The notes beneath the pieces were generated by a model. That model saw only the letters and a list, made by a program, of their open reading frames with translations, did no database searches and was not told where the DNA came from. Positions 40,236-53,923 of a stretch of 64,000 nucleotides of DNA are shown here, one piece after another (position 1 is the stretch's first letter; each line of letters begins with the position of its first letter). The DNA is from Zoroaster sp. YZ-2022. Its lineage: Eukaryota > Echinodermata > Asteroidea > Forcipulatida > Zoroasteridae. The translations under genes and the position numbers were made by a program. The DNA lies in NCBI GenBank assembly GCA_029582265.1, contig CM055831.1, positions 27,132,526 through 27,196,525 of the forward strand, read 5' to 3'.

Positions 40236-41050
40236 GTCAAAGGCCCAATTTAATTTGGCTTAATGTCTATCCAAATGGCTGGATGATTTACACACTGCCT
40301 TGTTTGTTGGTTATATATCTAGCTGGCTGGCTCGCTGGTTGACTATCAACTAGTAGCCTTGCAGGCTAGTAGACTGTCGGGATGTTTCATTCTCTGTCTT
40401 GTGGTTTGACAGATGGCCTCAGTGTATTGTGGCTCACTGGAAGAAAACAAACACAGAGATTCATAGGTTAATAACTCATATGTTTCTGTTCAAATTAAAA
40501 TGTACATTGAAAACCCTCATTGTCACAATGGTCAAATTGAGTCGAACAATTTCTAAACTAGCTATGCCATGCCATATTCTAGGATGGTCAAAATACTCAA
40601 ATTAGCCCTCATCCCTCTTGAGGCATTTTTGTTTTCAACCTTCCTGAATCCTCCAAAATCACCCACTGTGCAATGACATATTCTTTGTACTCAAAAATTC
40701 AAGGGACATCATCACAAGCCCCATGTAAAGTAATAGTGACTGGGCTGTATACTGTCCTCAATCCTGCAAAATCCTCCTAAACATCCCGGTGGATTCTGAA
40801 GGATCAGGGAGGGTAAGGGTATATGGCAAATAACCACACAGGTCAAACCAGGGGCAAAGTTGTTCTAGCGGTCAAAACCAGATAGTTGACTGTTCAACTA
40901 GTGAGGCAAATTACTGGACAAATGCTTCTAAGTAGAAGAGTTTTTGTCCAAGTTTGTTTAGATATTGATGCACCATTTGAAACCATTCGCTTTTGTGGTT
41001 TTGAATGGTGAAATAACTGTGTACAGTATTGATTCCCCCAAATGGTTTTG
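40236..41050. other. Non-coding unique DNA
   Basis: No gene seen. The left part still has scattered CTGGCTGG words from the adjacent minisatellite. Confidence 0.55.
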
Positions 41051-41137
41051 AATGGTAGGTCAGCTAATACAAAACCTTGTTTGGATCTTTCCAAATGGTA
41101 GTACAGCTAATACAAAACCTTGTTTGGATACTTCTCA
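41051..41137 (+). repeat. Two-copy 43-44-bp tandem repeat
   Basis: AATGGTAG followed by CAGCTAATACAAAACCTTGT occurs twice in direct succession. The surrounding 300 bp also repeats TTTGAATGGT and CAAATGGT words. Confidence 0.8.
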
Positions 41138-42142
41138 GTGGTGAATCAATGGACCCTCTATGCATTTGAATGGATTTGAATGGTAGTAAAGCTTGCTACC
41201 AACACTGTTCAAATGGTATCCCCATTGGGCATTTTTGAAAGTGGAAATTTTGAATGGTTTCAAATAGTCTATCAGTAGGAGGGTTACATGTAAGTAATTG
41301 CACTACAATTACTCGCGAGTACTCGATTAATTGCTAATACTTGATTAAACCCTCCTTCAATCAGTACCATTTTTAAAACAATCCTCTGAGGCCACTCCAA
41401 GCTACTGCAGTTGTTGCCAGTGGCCTCATATGGTTGTCTCCCATTGATACACTGCAGGCCATACTAATAATATATGTTCAAAAATCACCACTTGGTGCCT
41501 CGTGATAACACATTTTATCGCTAAATAATAAAATACTTTTTCATGTACATGCCGTTCTTACAAATCTAGGTAAACATGTTTTTTGCAGGGAAAAATATTG
41601 CTGCTTCCATATATGGTAATATCATTATGGGATGTATTACAATTTGTCAAATGCAAATGTTTAGTGCAGCTATTGTTCCTTTGGACGCTAACATTTGCCA
41701 TGATATGTGTGGTTTAGTTCACTTTGTCACAGTCTTTCAATTCAGATAGATGTACAAATTCTGGCGTCAAAATATTTTCAATTTGTGGAATTATTTGAAT
41801 ATTTTTCATTTGTGAGAACCATTTTCCTGCAAGCACGTTTTCACAATCTGCAAATTTTTTGGGAACTTTTTGTCATCTTCCCTGCAAGAAATTTTGCACA
41901 GCTTCTGTGATCTTTTGTGATCATTTTTCAGGAGACCTTTAACGTTACTTCTTGATCATCTTTGGATTTTTAAATTTGGATTTACATCATGCAGCTTGCA
42001 GCACTGAGAGAAATAGCTGTTGTTTCATCATTTTGTGATTGTTTTTTAAACTTCGGGAGACTTAAACATTATCTTGGATTCTTAAATTTGGATTTAACAT
42101 CTTGTAGCATCTCTAATAGCATCTCAGAAAGAATGTAGAATA
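41138..42142. other. Non-coding unique DNA
   Basis: AT-rich with no gene-like frame. The phrase TGGATTTTTAAATTTGGATTTA and a close variant occur near 41962 and 42076, a weak local duplication. Confidence 0.55.
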
Positions 42143-42290
42143 CAACTGCCACTTTTCTATCAAAATATGACATTTCACATATTTTCCTTTAAAAGATGAT
42201 AGAGGACACACTTAAGGAGAGGAAAGTGTAGTCAAGTGAGGATTGGAAACAATACTTTGGGAGATTTTGAGCAATGAATGTATGCACATC
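42143..42290 (+). repeat. Dispersed repeat (inverted partner 63570-63724)
   Basis: The reverse complement matches 63570-63724. Shared landmarks are GATGATAGAGGA, GTAGTCAAGTGAGGATTG and GGGAGATTTTGAGCAATGAA. No coding potential is seen. Confidence 0.85.
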
Positions 42291-42423
42291 AGGGAACGAT
42301 TTCGTTCAAAATTTTACTGTAACAAATTAGGTACAAATTAATTTGCATAGCAAAATAAAATTTTTTTATTGCAATCTGTGAATTTTATGTAGCAAATTTA
42401 AAATGCTTAAAATTACACCCTTT

Positions 42424-42707
42424 CAAAAGCTCTTATGAGGGAAACGAGCACGAACGCTGTGCGTGTGTATCACGGTGTGTGTAGGCTGATTCAACGGTTT
42501 TGTTGCCATTAGGGATGTACACAGTGTATGGACAGTCGGGCTTCATCGAATGCTGTATACTTGATTAAATAAAACAGGATTCCTCAAAAAATACTCGTCC
42601 GATTTTCTTGATTTAAAAACCATTAGATTTCTTTCATCAAGACCTTAAATTTGATATAAATATTGAGCATATTGGTTTAGGAATAATTTTTCACCTGAAA
42701 ACCCTAT
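42424..42707 (+). repeat. 285-bp direct repeat, copy 1
   Basis: Matches 43435-43713 in the same orientation. Shared landmarks are AAAAGCTCTTATGA, CGAGCACGAACGCTGTGCGT, GGCTTCATCGAATGCTGTAT and ATATTGAGCATATTGGTTTA. The ends do not show the TG...CA form of retroviral-type LTRs, and no primer-binding site is evident, so I call it only a repeat. Confidence 0.9.
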
Positions 42708-43434
42708 CTTAACTGTTTTGTTTAGCTAGTTTTCTATGTATTCTATTTTAGTTGTAACTGTTAAATTATTTCATGTAATATTTATTTTTGTTAAATAAAA
42801 TGCCCATTGAAATTATTAGGCCCTATGTTTGATTTACTCTCTCACTTATACTAGGGTTTTCAGTTTGTACGTGCTTGACCGAAGCCCTCCACACGCACAG
42901 CGCATCGCCCGAAACAAAAAACATCAAAATTTTAAATCAAAAAATTCTACTACTTTTACCTGTCGAAATCTTACATGTAATAGCTCATTGGAAAGCTTAT
43001 AGTCTCAGCTATCCAATAATGTACATAAAATAACAATCAGAAGTACGTGCGAAAGCCTAGGTTTTATGAATGAACCACTCTCGTCCCGCCAGCCTTTCAT
43101 GAAGTGTTCCGAGATCGGGCGCATTCAGCCCGTAAAATTTGCCGCGCTCTGCTGAGGCATCCACTTCGGAGCTGTCTCCCGCGAGGTATGATTGACATGA
43201 AAACAGGTTTCCCTATTGAGTCAAAGGGCTCCTTTACATACCCATGCTTGCTCGATCTCCACAGCTACTACAACTGAAGTTACGAAGATAAAAAAGTAAA
43301 CACCGTTTTGGTGAAATTTTCAAGTTGAAAGGTAGAGCGGTGTCTGAATGAATTTATACCTCTTTTCTATCATATTATGTGAGGTTTGAGCCATAATTGT
43401 GTTTAGTTTTGAGTGGAAGTGTGTGCCACCCTAG
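42708..43434. other. Spacer between the 285-bp direct repeats
   Basis: Non-coding. It includes AGGGTTTTCAG near 42853, which is the inverse of the CTGAAAACCCT at the end of each direct repeat, and a GC-richer part near 43080-43190. Confidence 0.6.
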
Positions 43435-43713
43435 AAAAGCTCTTATGAAACGAGCACGAACGCTGTGCGTGTGTATCACAGTGTGTGTGGGCTGATTCAA
43501 CGGTTTGTTGCCATTAAGGGATGTTACACGGTGTGTATGGACGGTCAGGCTTCATCGAATGCTGTATGCGATTAAATAAAGCAAGTTCCTCAAAAAGCTT
43601 CTCGTCGGATTTTCTTGCTTTAAAAATCATTGTATTTCTTTCGTGGACCTTTAATTTTATATAAATATTGAGCATATTGGTTTAGGAATAATTTTTCACC
43701 TGAAAACCCTACT
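43435..43713 (+). repeat. 285-bp direct repeat, copy 2
   Basis: Second copy of 42424-42707 with small indels and substitutions (for example CAGTGTGTGTGGGCTG against CGGTGTGTGTAGGCTG). Confidence 0.9.
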
Positions 43714-44052
43714 TATACTAAATCAGTCTCAATAGCGCCTAATAATCCATTAAAATATTTATGTCCCCAGTAGTATATTTAGATGCCAGAGGCTCTCAAA
43801 AAAAGATATTTTAGATCAAAAGATATTTTTACCCACCCCTATACCTATAAAGGTTTTATGGATCAAAAACCCGATTTCAAAAGATATTTTTGATTCAAAG
43901 AAATATCTACCCAAGCACAAAATATCTTTTTTAAAATTCTCTTGCCTAGAGTTTATTTTGGTAAATAACCATATCACTTGATTTTGAATCATTGAAACTT
44001 CACTATGAACAGCTACCCCCAAAAGATATTTTAGAAATGCGTTCGCTCCCAA
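43714..44052. other. Non-coding stretch with repeated AAAAGATATTT words
   Basis: AAAGATATTTT or AAAAGATATTT occurs near 43802, 43819, 43880 and 44021, and the inverse AAATATCTTTT near 43919. No gene is seen. The stretch ends at the gap. Confidence 0.6.
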
Positions 44053-44552
44053 NNNNNNNNNNNNNNNNNNNNNNNNNNNNNNNNNNNNNNNNNNNNNNNN
44101 NNNNNNNNNNNNNNNNNNNNNNNNNNNNNNNNNNNNNNNNNNNNNNNNNNNNNNNNNNNNNNNNNNNNNNNNNNNNNNNNNNNNNNNNNNNNNNNNNNNN
44201 NNNNNNNNNNNNNNNNNNNNNNNNNNNNNNNNNNNNNNNNNNNNNNNNNNNNNNNNNNNNNNNNNNNNNNNNNNNNNNNNNNNNNNNNNNNNNNNNNNNN
44301 NNNNNNNNNNNNNNNNNNNNNNNNNNNNNNNNNNNNNNNNNNNNNNNNNNNNNNNNNNNNNNNNNNNNNNNNNNNNNNNNNNNNNNNNNNNNNNNNNNNN
44401 NNNNNNNNNNNNNNNNNNNNNNNNNNNNNNNNNNNNNNNNNNNNNNNNNNNNNNNNNNNNNNNNNNNNNNNNNNNNNNNNNNNNNNNNNNNNNNNNNNNN
44501 NNNNNNNNNNNNNNNNNNNNNNNNNNNNNNNNNNNNNNNNNNNNNNNNNNNN
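44053..44552. other. Scaffold gap of 500 N
   Basis: Exactly 500 N. It separates unique DNA from the start of satellite array 2, so how much satellite is missing is unknown. Confidence 1.
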
Positions 44553-47500
44553 CATACTTAAACCCTCCATGGACATAGCCCCTGTAAAATACGGTAAACT
44601 TGCATGCGGTTTTCACAGCAAACAATACAGCACTGTTCACTGTTACGAAAAACATTTCTAAGGTTGGGAATAACTTTCAAGTTTTCAAGGGAGGCCGATA
44701 AATTTATATCTAAATTAAAAGCAGGTTCTCCCTCTCGGAAAAACACAAAATCTTTGAATTTGGATAATGTCTTCATACCTTAAACGGCCTCCATGGACAC
44801 TTAGCCCCCTGTAAAATACGTTCAACTTGCATGCGGTTTCACAGCAAACAATACAGCACTGCACACTGTTACGAAGAAACATATCTAAGGTTGGGAATAA
44901 CTTTTGAAGTTTTCAAGGGAGGCCGATAAATTTATATCTAAATTAAAGCTTGGGTTCTCCCTCTCGGAAAAACACAAAATCTTTGAATTTGGATAATGTC
45001 TTCATACCTTAAATGGCCTCCATGGACACTTAGCCCCTGTAAAATACGGTCAACTTGCATGCGGTTTCACAGCAAACAATACAACACTGTACACTGTTAC
45101 AGAAAGAAACATTTCTATTGTTGGGAATAACTTTTAAAGTTTTCAAGGGAGGCCGATAAATTTATATCTAAATTAAAGCTTAGGTTCTCCCCTCTCGGAA
45201 AAACACAAAATCTTTGATTTTGGATAACGTCTTCATACCTTAAACGGCCTCCATGGACACTTAGCCCCTGTAAAATACGTTCAACTTGCATGCGGTTTCA
45301 CACCAAACAATACAGCACTGCACACTGTTACGAAACATATCTAAGGTTGGGAATACCTTTTCAAGTTTTCAAGGGAGGGCCGATAAATTTATATCTAAAT
45401 TAAACTTAGGTTCTCCCTCTCGGAAAAACACAAAATCTTTGAATTTGGATAATGTCTTCATACCTTAAACGGCCTCCATGGACACTTATCCCCTGTAAAA
45501 TACGTTCAACTTGCATGCGGTTTCACAGCAAACAATACAGCACTGCACACTGTTACGAAAGAAACATATCTAAGGTTGGGAATAACTTTTGAAGATTTTC
45601 AAGGGAGGCCGATAAATTTATATCTAAATTAAAGCTTAGGTTCTCCCCTCTGGGAAAAACACAAAATCTTTGAATTTGGATAATGTCTTCATACCTTATT
45701 AAATGGCCTCCATGGACACTTAGCCCCTGTAAAATACGGTCCAACTTGCATGCGGTTTCACAGCAAACAATACAGCACTGTACACTGTTACGAAAGAACA
45801 TTTCTAATGTTGGGAATAACTTTTGAAGTTTTCAAGGGAGGCCGATAAATTTATATCTAAATTAAAGCTTGGGTTCTCCGCTCTCGGAAAACACAAAATC
45901 TTTGAATTTGGATAACGTCTTCATACCTTAAACGAGCCTCCATGGACACTTAGCCCCTGTAAATACGTTCAACTTGCATGCGGTTTCACAGCAAACAATA
46001 CAGCACTGCACACTGTTACAGAAAGAAACATATCTAAGGTTGGGAATAACTTTTAAGTTTTCAAGGGAGGCCGATAAATTTATATCTAAATTAATGGTTG
46101 GGTTCTCCGCTCTCGGAAAAACACAAAATCTTTTGAATTTGGATAATGTCTTCATACCATAAACGGCCTCCATGGACATAGCCCCTGTAAAATACGTTCA
46201 ACTTGCATGCGGTTTCACAGCAAACAATACAGCACTGCACACACTGTTACGAAAAGAAACATATCTAAGGTTGAGAATAACTTTTGAAGTTTTCAAGGGA
46301 GGCCGATAAATTTATATCTAAATTAAAAGCTTAGGTTCTCCCCTCTCGGAAAACACAAAATCTTTTGAATTTGGATAATGTCTTCATACCTTAAACGGCC
46401 TCCATGGACACTTAGCCCCCTGTAAAATACGTTCAACTTGCATGCGGTTTCACAGCAAACAATACAGCATTGCACACTGTTACGAAAGAAAGATATCTAA
46501 GATTGGAATAACTTTGAAGTTTTCAAAGGAGGCCGATAAATTTATATCTAAATTAAGCTTAGGTTCTCCCCTCTCGGAAAACACAAAATCTTTGAATTTG
46601 GATAATGTCTTCATACCTTAAACGGCCTCCATGGACACTAAGCCCCTGTAAAAATACGGTCAACTTGCATGCGGTTTCACAGCAAACAATACAGCACTGC
46701 ACACTGTTACGAAAGGAAACATTTCTAATGTTGGGAATAACTTTTCAAGTTTTCAAGGGAGGCCGATAAATTTATATCTAAATTAAAGCTTAGGTTCTCC
46801 CCTCTCGGAAAAACACAAAATCTTTGAATTTGGATAATGTCTTCATACCTTAAACGGCCTGCATGGACACTTAGCCCCCTGTAAAATACGGTCAACTTGC
46901 ATGCGGTTTCACAGCAAACAATACAGCACTGTACACTGTTACGAAAGAATCATTTCTAAGGTTGGGAATAACTTTTCAAGTTTTCAAGGGAGGCCGATAA
47001 ATTTATATCTAAATTAAAGGTTAGGTTCTCCCCTCTCGGAAAAACACAAAATCTTTGAATTTGGATAATGTCTTCATACGTTAAACGGCCTCCATGTACA
47101 CTTAGCCCCTGTAAAATACGGTAAACTTGTATGCGGTTTCACAGCAAACAATACAGCACTGTTCACTGTTACGAAAGAAACATTTCTAAGGTTGGGAATA
47201 CCTTTTGAAGTTTTCAAGGGAGGCCGATAAATTTATATCTAAATTAAAGCTTAGGTTCTCCCCTCTCGGAAAAACACAAAATCTTTGAATTTGGATAATG
47301 TCTTCATACCTTAAACGGCCTCCATGGACACTTAGCCCCCTGTAAAATACGTTCAACTTGCATGCGGTTTCACAGCAAACAATACAGCACTGCACACTGT
47401 TACGAAAGAAACATATCTAAGGTTGGGAATAACTTTTGAAGTTTTCAAGGGAGGCCGATAAATTTATATCTAAATTAAAGCTTAGGTTCTCCCCTCTCGG

Positions 47501-50500
47501 AAAAACACAAAATCTTTGAATTTGGATAATGTCTTCATACCTTAAATGGCCTCCATGGACACTTAGCCCCCTGTAAAATACGGTCAACTTGCATGCGGTT
47601 TCACAGCAAACAATACAGCACTGTACACTGTTACGAAAGAAACATTTCTAATGTTGGGAATAACTTTTCAAGTTTTCAAGGGAGGCCGATAAATTTATAT
47701 CTAAATTAAAGCTTAGGTTCTCCGCTCTCGGAAAAACACAAAATCTTTGAATTTGGATAACGTCTTCATACCTTAAACGGCCTCCATGGACACTTAGCCC
47801 CCTGTAAAATACGTTCAACTTGCATGCGGTTTCACAGCAAACAATACAGCACTGCACACTGTTACGAAAGAAACATATCTAAGGTTGGGAATAACTTTTG
47901 AAGTTTTCAAGGGAGGCCGATAAATTTATATCTAAATTAAAGCTTAGGTTCTCCCCTCTCGGAAAAACACAAAATCTTTGAATTTGGATAATGTCTTCAT
48001 ACCTTAAACGGCCTCCATGGACACTTAGCCCCCTGTAAAATACGGTCAACTTGCATGCGGTTTCACAGCAAACAATACAGCACTGTACACTGTTACGAAA
48101 GAATCATTTCTAAGGTTGGGAATAACTTTTCAAGTTTTCAAGGAGGCCGATAAATTTATATCTAAATTAATGTTAGGTTCTCCCCTCTCGGAAAAACACA
48201 AAATCTTTGAATTTGGATAATGTCTTCATACTAAACGGCCTCCATGGACATAGCCCCTGTAAAATACGGTCAACTTGCATGCGGTTTCACAGCAAACAAT
48301 ACAGCACTGCACACTGTTACGAAAGAATCATTTCTAAGGTTGGGAATAACTTTTCAAGTTTTCAAGGGAGGCCGATAAATTTATATCTAAATTAAAGGTT
48401 AGGTTCTCCCCTCTCGGAAAAACACAAAATCTTTGAATTTGGATAATGTCTTCATACGTTAAACGGCCTCCATGGACACTTAGCCCCTGTAAAATACGGT
48501 AAACTTGCATGCGGTTTCACAGCAAACAATACAGCACTGTTCACTGTTACGAAAGAAACATTTCTAAGGTTGTGAATACCTTTTCAAGTTTTCAAGGGAG
48601 GCCGATAAATTTATATCTAAATTAAAGCTTAGGTTCTCCCCTCGGAAAACACAAAATCTTTGAATTTGGATAATGTCTTCATACCTTAAACGGCCTCCAT
48701 GGACACTTATCCCCCTGTAAAATACGTTCAACTTGCATGCGGTTTCACAGCAAACAATACAGCACTGCACACTGTTACGAAAGAAACATATCTAAGGTTG
48801 GGAATAACTTTTGAAGTTTTCAAGGGAGGCCGATAAATTTATATCTAAATTAAAGCTTAGGTTCTCCCCTCTGGGAAAAACACAAAATCTTTGAATTTGG
48901 ATAATGTCTTCATACCTTAAATGGCCTCCATGGACACTTAGCCCCCTGTAAAATACGGTCAACTTGCATGCGGTTTCACAGCAAACAATACAGCACTGTA
49001 CACTGTTACGAAAGAAACATTTCTAATGTTGGGAATAACTTTAACAGTTTTTAAGGGAGGCCGATAAATTTATATCTAAATTAAAGCTTAGGTTCTCCGC
49101 TCTCGGAAAAACACAAAATCTTTGAATTTGGATAACGTCTTCATACCTTAAACGGCCTCCATGGACACTTAGCCCCCTGTAAAATACGTTCAACTTGCAT
49201 GCGGTTTCACAGCAAACAATACAGCACTGCACACTGTTACGAAAGAAACATATCTAAGGTTGGGAATAACTTTTGAAGTTTTCAAGGGAGGCCGATAAAT
49301 TTATATCTAAATTAAAGCTTAGGTTCTCCCCTCTCGGAAAAACACAAAATCTTTGAATTTGGATAATGTCTTCATACCTTAACCGGCCTCCATGGACACT
49401 TAGCCCCCTGTAAAATACGTTCAACTTGCATGCGGTTTCACAGCAAACAATACAGCATTGCACACTGTTACGAAAGAAAGATATCTAAGATTGGGAATAA
49501 CTTTTGAAGTTTTCAAGGGAGGCCGATAAATTTATATCTAAATTAAGCTTAGGTTCTCCCCTCTCGGAAAAACACAAAATCTTTGAATTTGGATAATGTC
49601 TTCATACCTTAAACGGCCTCCATGGACACTTAGCCCCCTGTAAAATACGGTAAACTTGCATGCGGTTTCACAGCAAACAATACAGCACTGTTCACTGTTA
49701 CGAAAGAAACATTTCTAAGGTTGGGAATAACTTTTCAAGTTTTCAAGGGAGGGCGATAAATTTATATCTAAATTAAAGCTTAGGTTCTCCCCTCTCGGAA
49801 AAACACAAAATCTTTGAATTTGGATAATGTCTTCATACCTTAAACGGCCTCCATGGACACTTAGCCCCCTGTAAAATACGGTAAACTTGCATGCGGTTTC
49901 ACAGCAAACAATACAGCACTGTTCACTGTTACGAAAGAAACATTTCTAAGGTTGGGAATAACTTTTCAAGTTTTCAAGGGAGGCCGATGAATATATATCT
50001 AAATTAAAGATTAGGTTCTCCCCTCTCGGAAAAACACAAAATCTTTGAATTTGGATAATGTCTTCATACCTTAAACGGCCTCCATGGACACTTAGCCCCC
50101 TGTAAAATACGTTCAACTTGCATGCGGTTTCACAGCAAACAATACAGCACTGTTCACTGTTACGAAAGAAACATTTCTAAGGTTGGGAATAACTTTTCAA
50201 GTTTTCAAGGGAGGGCGATAATGTATATCTAAATTAAAGCTTAGGTTCTCCTCTCGGAAAAACACAAAATCTTTGAATTTGGATAATGTCTTCATACCTT
50301 AAACGGCCTCCATGGACACTTAGCCCCCTGTAAAATACGGTCAACTTGCATGCGGTTTCACAGCAAACAACACAGCACTGTACACTGTTACGAAAGAATC
50401 ATTTCTAAGGTTGGGAATAACTTTTCAAGTTTTCAAGGGAGGCCGATAAATTTATATCTAAATTAAAGGTTAGGTTCTCCCCTCTCGGAAAAACACAAAA

Positions 50501-50533
50501 TCTTTGAATTTGGATAATGTCTTCATACGTTAA
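44553..50533 (+). repeat. 231-bp satellite array 2
   Basis: About 26 monomers of the same satellite as array 1, in the same orientation. The first 2 kb (44553-46700) carries many single-base indels in homopolymers, while 46.7-50.5 kb is cleaner. The last monomers, from about 48.1 kb, match those at 30.4-32.8 kb in type order, including the shared oddity AATGTTAGG (30465 and 48169) and TTAAATGGCC (31219 and 48917). The array ends at the same point within a monomer as array 1 (CATACGTTAA, then AAGAAAATGG). Confidence 0.97.
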
Positions 50534-50610
50534 GAAAATGGTGGTCAATGCATTTCCAATGGGTTCAATCTCATGATCGTTGGATGGAGCCAGCACGTGC
50601 GAAGAGTCAC
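50532..50610 (+). repeat. Inverted arm, left, block 2 (partner 53851-53923)
   Basis: Identical in the main to 32834-32912, at the same satellite junction. Its inverted partner is at 53851-53923, beyond the lectin. Confidence 0.7.
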
Positions 50611-50964
50611 ACTGACGAACAGGATAGTGTGCTCACGGACGAAATGCATTGCCCAATTGTATTTCTTTCTGGAATTCGAAGACATCTTCAAGAGTAAGAG
50701 TTGATCGCATGATTTATGTTTTGCAGAAGCGATAAACTCGTGAAAACGTTATTAAAATAAAGGTTCCAATTCCTTTGGAGCTGGTCACAACTAGTTGAAA
50801 CGAGTGCGCGTGTCATCACATTTATATTCCACTTGTAAAGTGGCGCTACTGATAGTCGTAGAGCAAACAACTTTCAGTTGGCCTCAAAACTGCAGAGTTT
50901 TTGAGAGTACAGAACTTCCCTGGATCATACGAGCTTCAATTCGTGGGGCGATTTAGTTATTTGT

Positions 50965-51055
50965 TATAGAACTACTTTATATGTATGGGCAAGGATACTA
51001 TATAGAACTACTTTATATGTATGGGCAAGGATACTATATAGAACTACTTTATATG
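50965..51055 (+). repeat. 36-bp minisatellite, block 2
   Basis: Same TATAGAACTACTTTATATGT unit and copy number as 33271-33361. Confidence 0.9.
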
Positions 51056-51160
51056 TGCTTGATCCCTGGCTACTCGGCAGATATGGTTTGGCCTCTGACC
51101 TGGCCCCATAGAGCACTAGGCCTAGATAATTGGCATAAGTGGACCGCCCACCAACATAGG

Positions 51161-51233
51161 GGCTGGTTAGCTCAGTTGGTAGAGCGCTCGTACGGTATTC
51201 GAGAGGTCGCGGGTTCGAGTCCGGCATCAGCCA
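51161..51233 (+). mobile_element. tRNA-like head of a SINE, block 2
   Basis: Base-for-base the same 73-base cloverleaf as 33467-33539, with the same A and B boxes and the same departures from a functional tRNA. It is a copy by segmental duplication and not an independent insertion. Confidence 0.7.
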
Positions 51234-51256
51234 ATTTGTCTTTGCTCGCTACCCGT

Positions 51257-51259
51257 TTA

Positions 51260-51331
<72 letters not shown>
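51257..51331. repeat. (TA)n microsatellite, block 2
   Basis: TA tract matching 33563-33637, interrupted once by TATGTA near its left end. Confidence 0.95.
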
Positions 51332-51333
<2 letters not shown>

Positions 51334-51477
51334 GTGACATGTCTATTTATAAACATTCAACCAAAAACAGTCTCGCAATGATTGTTTCATAACCAATGCG
51401 GCAAAAGAAAGTCTAGAACAACAAAATGGGCAGCAAAATCTTCCAAAATTGTTGGGAATTCTTTTTTTTAAATATTG

Positions 51478-51530
51478 GTTTCGGTAAGTGCAGTTTCGGT
51501 CGGTTAACCGATTAACCGTCCCAGCACTAG
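51478..51530 (-). mobile_element. Probable hAT-type end, block 2
   Basis: Same sequence as 33787-33838, and the same boundary with DNA shared by the third block. Confidence 0.45.
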
Positions 51531-52656
<1,126 letters not shown>

Positions 52657-52863
52657 ATAGATTGTAGATTATCGTTCCATCATAATTTGGTATGCAAACA
52701 CAGCATTATAGTTTAGAATAACTTATGGGCTTAAGACCTATAGCTAGGCCTAACAATGTCCATCTGAAGAGTTTTTAATCATGTCCATTGCTGGTAATAC
52801 TATAAGATTGTTGAGCTTGTGTGATTTATATGTCATGTAATGTGACTGCAGCTGACTTGTTAC

Positions 52864-53373
52864 TCAAGTTGGTCTGTACTGGTATCGCTGCAGCATCTTA
52901 CAAACGTAGGTATACTGCCAGCCACAATATAAATCATACCACAAAGTATTAGTCAACATGGAACCACAGTCCTCGTTGTAAGTTGAATAAGGTCCACCGT
53001 TATCCGGCTGCAAATAAGCCCAGTTGGCAACTGTGTACGGCTGCTTGTCTGTCCACGCCCATCCTATTGTGTAATAGTTTTCCCTTAACCCAATCCAGAC
53101 GTATCCCGAAGTTTCCTTCGCGATGTACTCGGCGACAAATGTGGCTTCGTCCATGTCCATTATCGAGGCGAGGTGGGACTCGCGGCCGTGTTGGCTCCGG
53201 GCAGAACAGCTAGATTCGGCACTGTAGAAACTCGCCAGTTGCTGCACGTGAAGATAGCAGTTTCGTCCGTAAGCGACCCATCCGTCAGGGCAAAGACACC
53301 GAGCGCGCCCAGTCGGTGGTATGAGAACAGTTAAGAAAATAATGCAGAATTTCATAGATGCGATGAAATACAT
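52864..53373 (-). CDS. Secreted C-type lectin with QPD motif, 169 aa, intact
   Basis: The protein is a signal peptide plus one complete C-type lectin domain, in a single uninterrupted exon. The start at 53373 gives MYFIASMKF; an in-frame Met at residue 7 (MKFCIIFLTVL) would also give a good signal peptide. The hydrophobic run is residues 9-18 and cleavage probably falls near A24. The domain follows family order: CPDGW (28-32), C39, C56, SHLASI (66-71), WIGL (93-96), WAWTD (105-109), NW (117-118), QPD (122-124), EDC (134-136), WYD (145-147), C150 and YVC (156-158). Expected disulfides are C28-C39, C56-C158 and C136-C150. The free C26 could form an interchain bond. QPD in this loop usually marks galactose-type calcium-dependent binding; WYD replaces the usual WND calcium ligands. 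The likely role is secreted sugar recognition, perhaps immune. A block 1 copy is frameshifted, and a paralogue lies at 58491-58991. Confidence 0.85.
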   Translation of the reverse strand: MYFIASMKFCIIFLTVLIPPTGRARCLCPDGWVAYGRNCYLHVQQLASFYSAESSCSARSQHGRESHLASIMDMDEATFVAEYIAKETSGYVWIGLRENYYTIGWAWTDKQPYTVANWAYLQPDNGGPYSTYNEDCGSMLTNTLWYDLYCGWQYTYVCKMLQRYQYRPT

Positions 53374-53628
53374 CTTTCTTTGTCGTGATTGTTATGACCA
53401 ACTGGATTCAAAATATAAGTAGCAATGGGATCGTTCTCTGCCTTGAAAATAGGCTGACGAAGTTTAGTCGGAGACTGGCTAGTATGGTTTAGTTCGATCC
53501 GCAGACTGATCAAAATCAAACAAGTCGTTAATAACAGGATAAGTCCTCCCTCGGTAAAAGGCTTTGTAACTTGTCAGACATCAGTGTAAGTCTCTTATTA
53601 TAACATCGATGGTGCTTATCAGACTGTG

Positions 53629-53642
53629 GTTTATATATATAG
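53629..53642 (-). promoter_or_regulatory. TATA-like element upstream of lectin copy 2
   Basis: Reads CTATATATATAAACCA on the minus strand, about 258 bp upstream of the start codon. The TATATAAACCACA core is conserved with the diverged paralogue at 59243-59252. Confidence 0.5.
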
Positions 53643-53850
53643 CACTGTCATATAAGTACCACCGATGTCATAAAGGTATATATATATAGATATACGGTTT
53701 ATACCGTATTAATCCCACCCACCCACAGATCCTCGTCATTTTATTGGTGGAACACACACCACGTGCTATCCAATAGTTTTGCCCATTGCGCCTTGCTCCA
53801 AAAGACTGCACTATCCCATTGGTGAGTGTGACGTAATTCTAACGTAAACC

Positions 53851-53923
53851 ACGCCCACTTCGCACGTGATGGCTCCAATGATCATCAGAAGTCCATTGGA
53901 TATGCATTGACCACCCCTTTCTT
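53851..53923 (-). repeat. Inverted arm, right, block 2
   Basis: Copy of 36071-36143 and inverted partner of 50532-50610. Confidence 0.7.

Noticed and set aside
42424..43713. LTR retrotransposon
   Set aside because: The direct repeats lack TG...CA ends, a primer-binding site, a polypurine tract and any gag/pol frame in the 727-bp interval.
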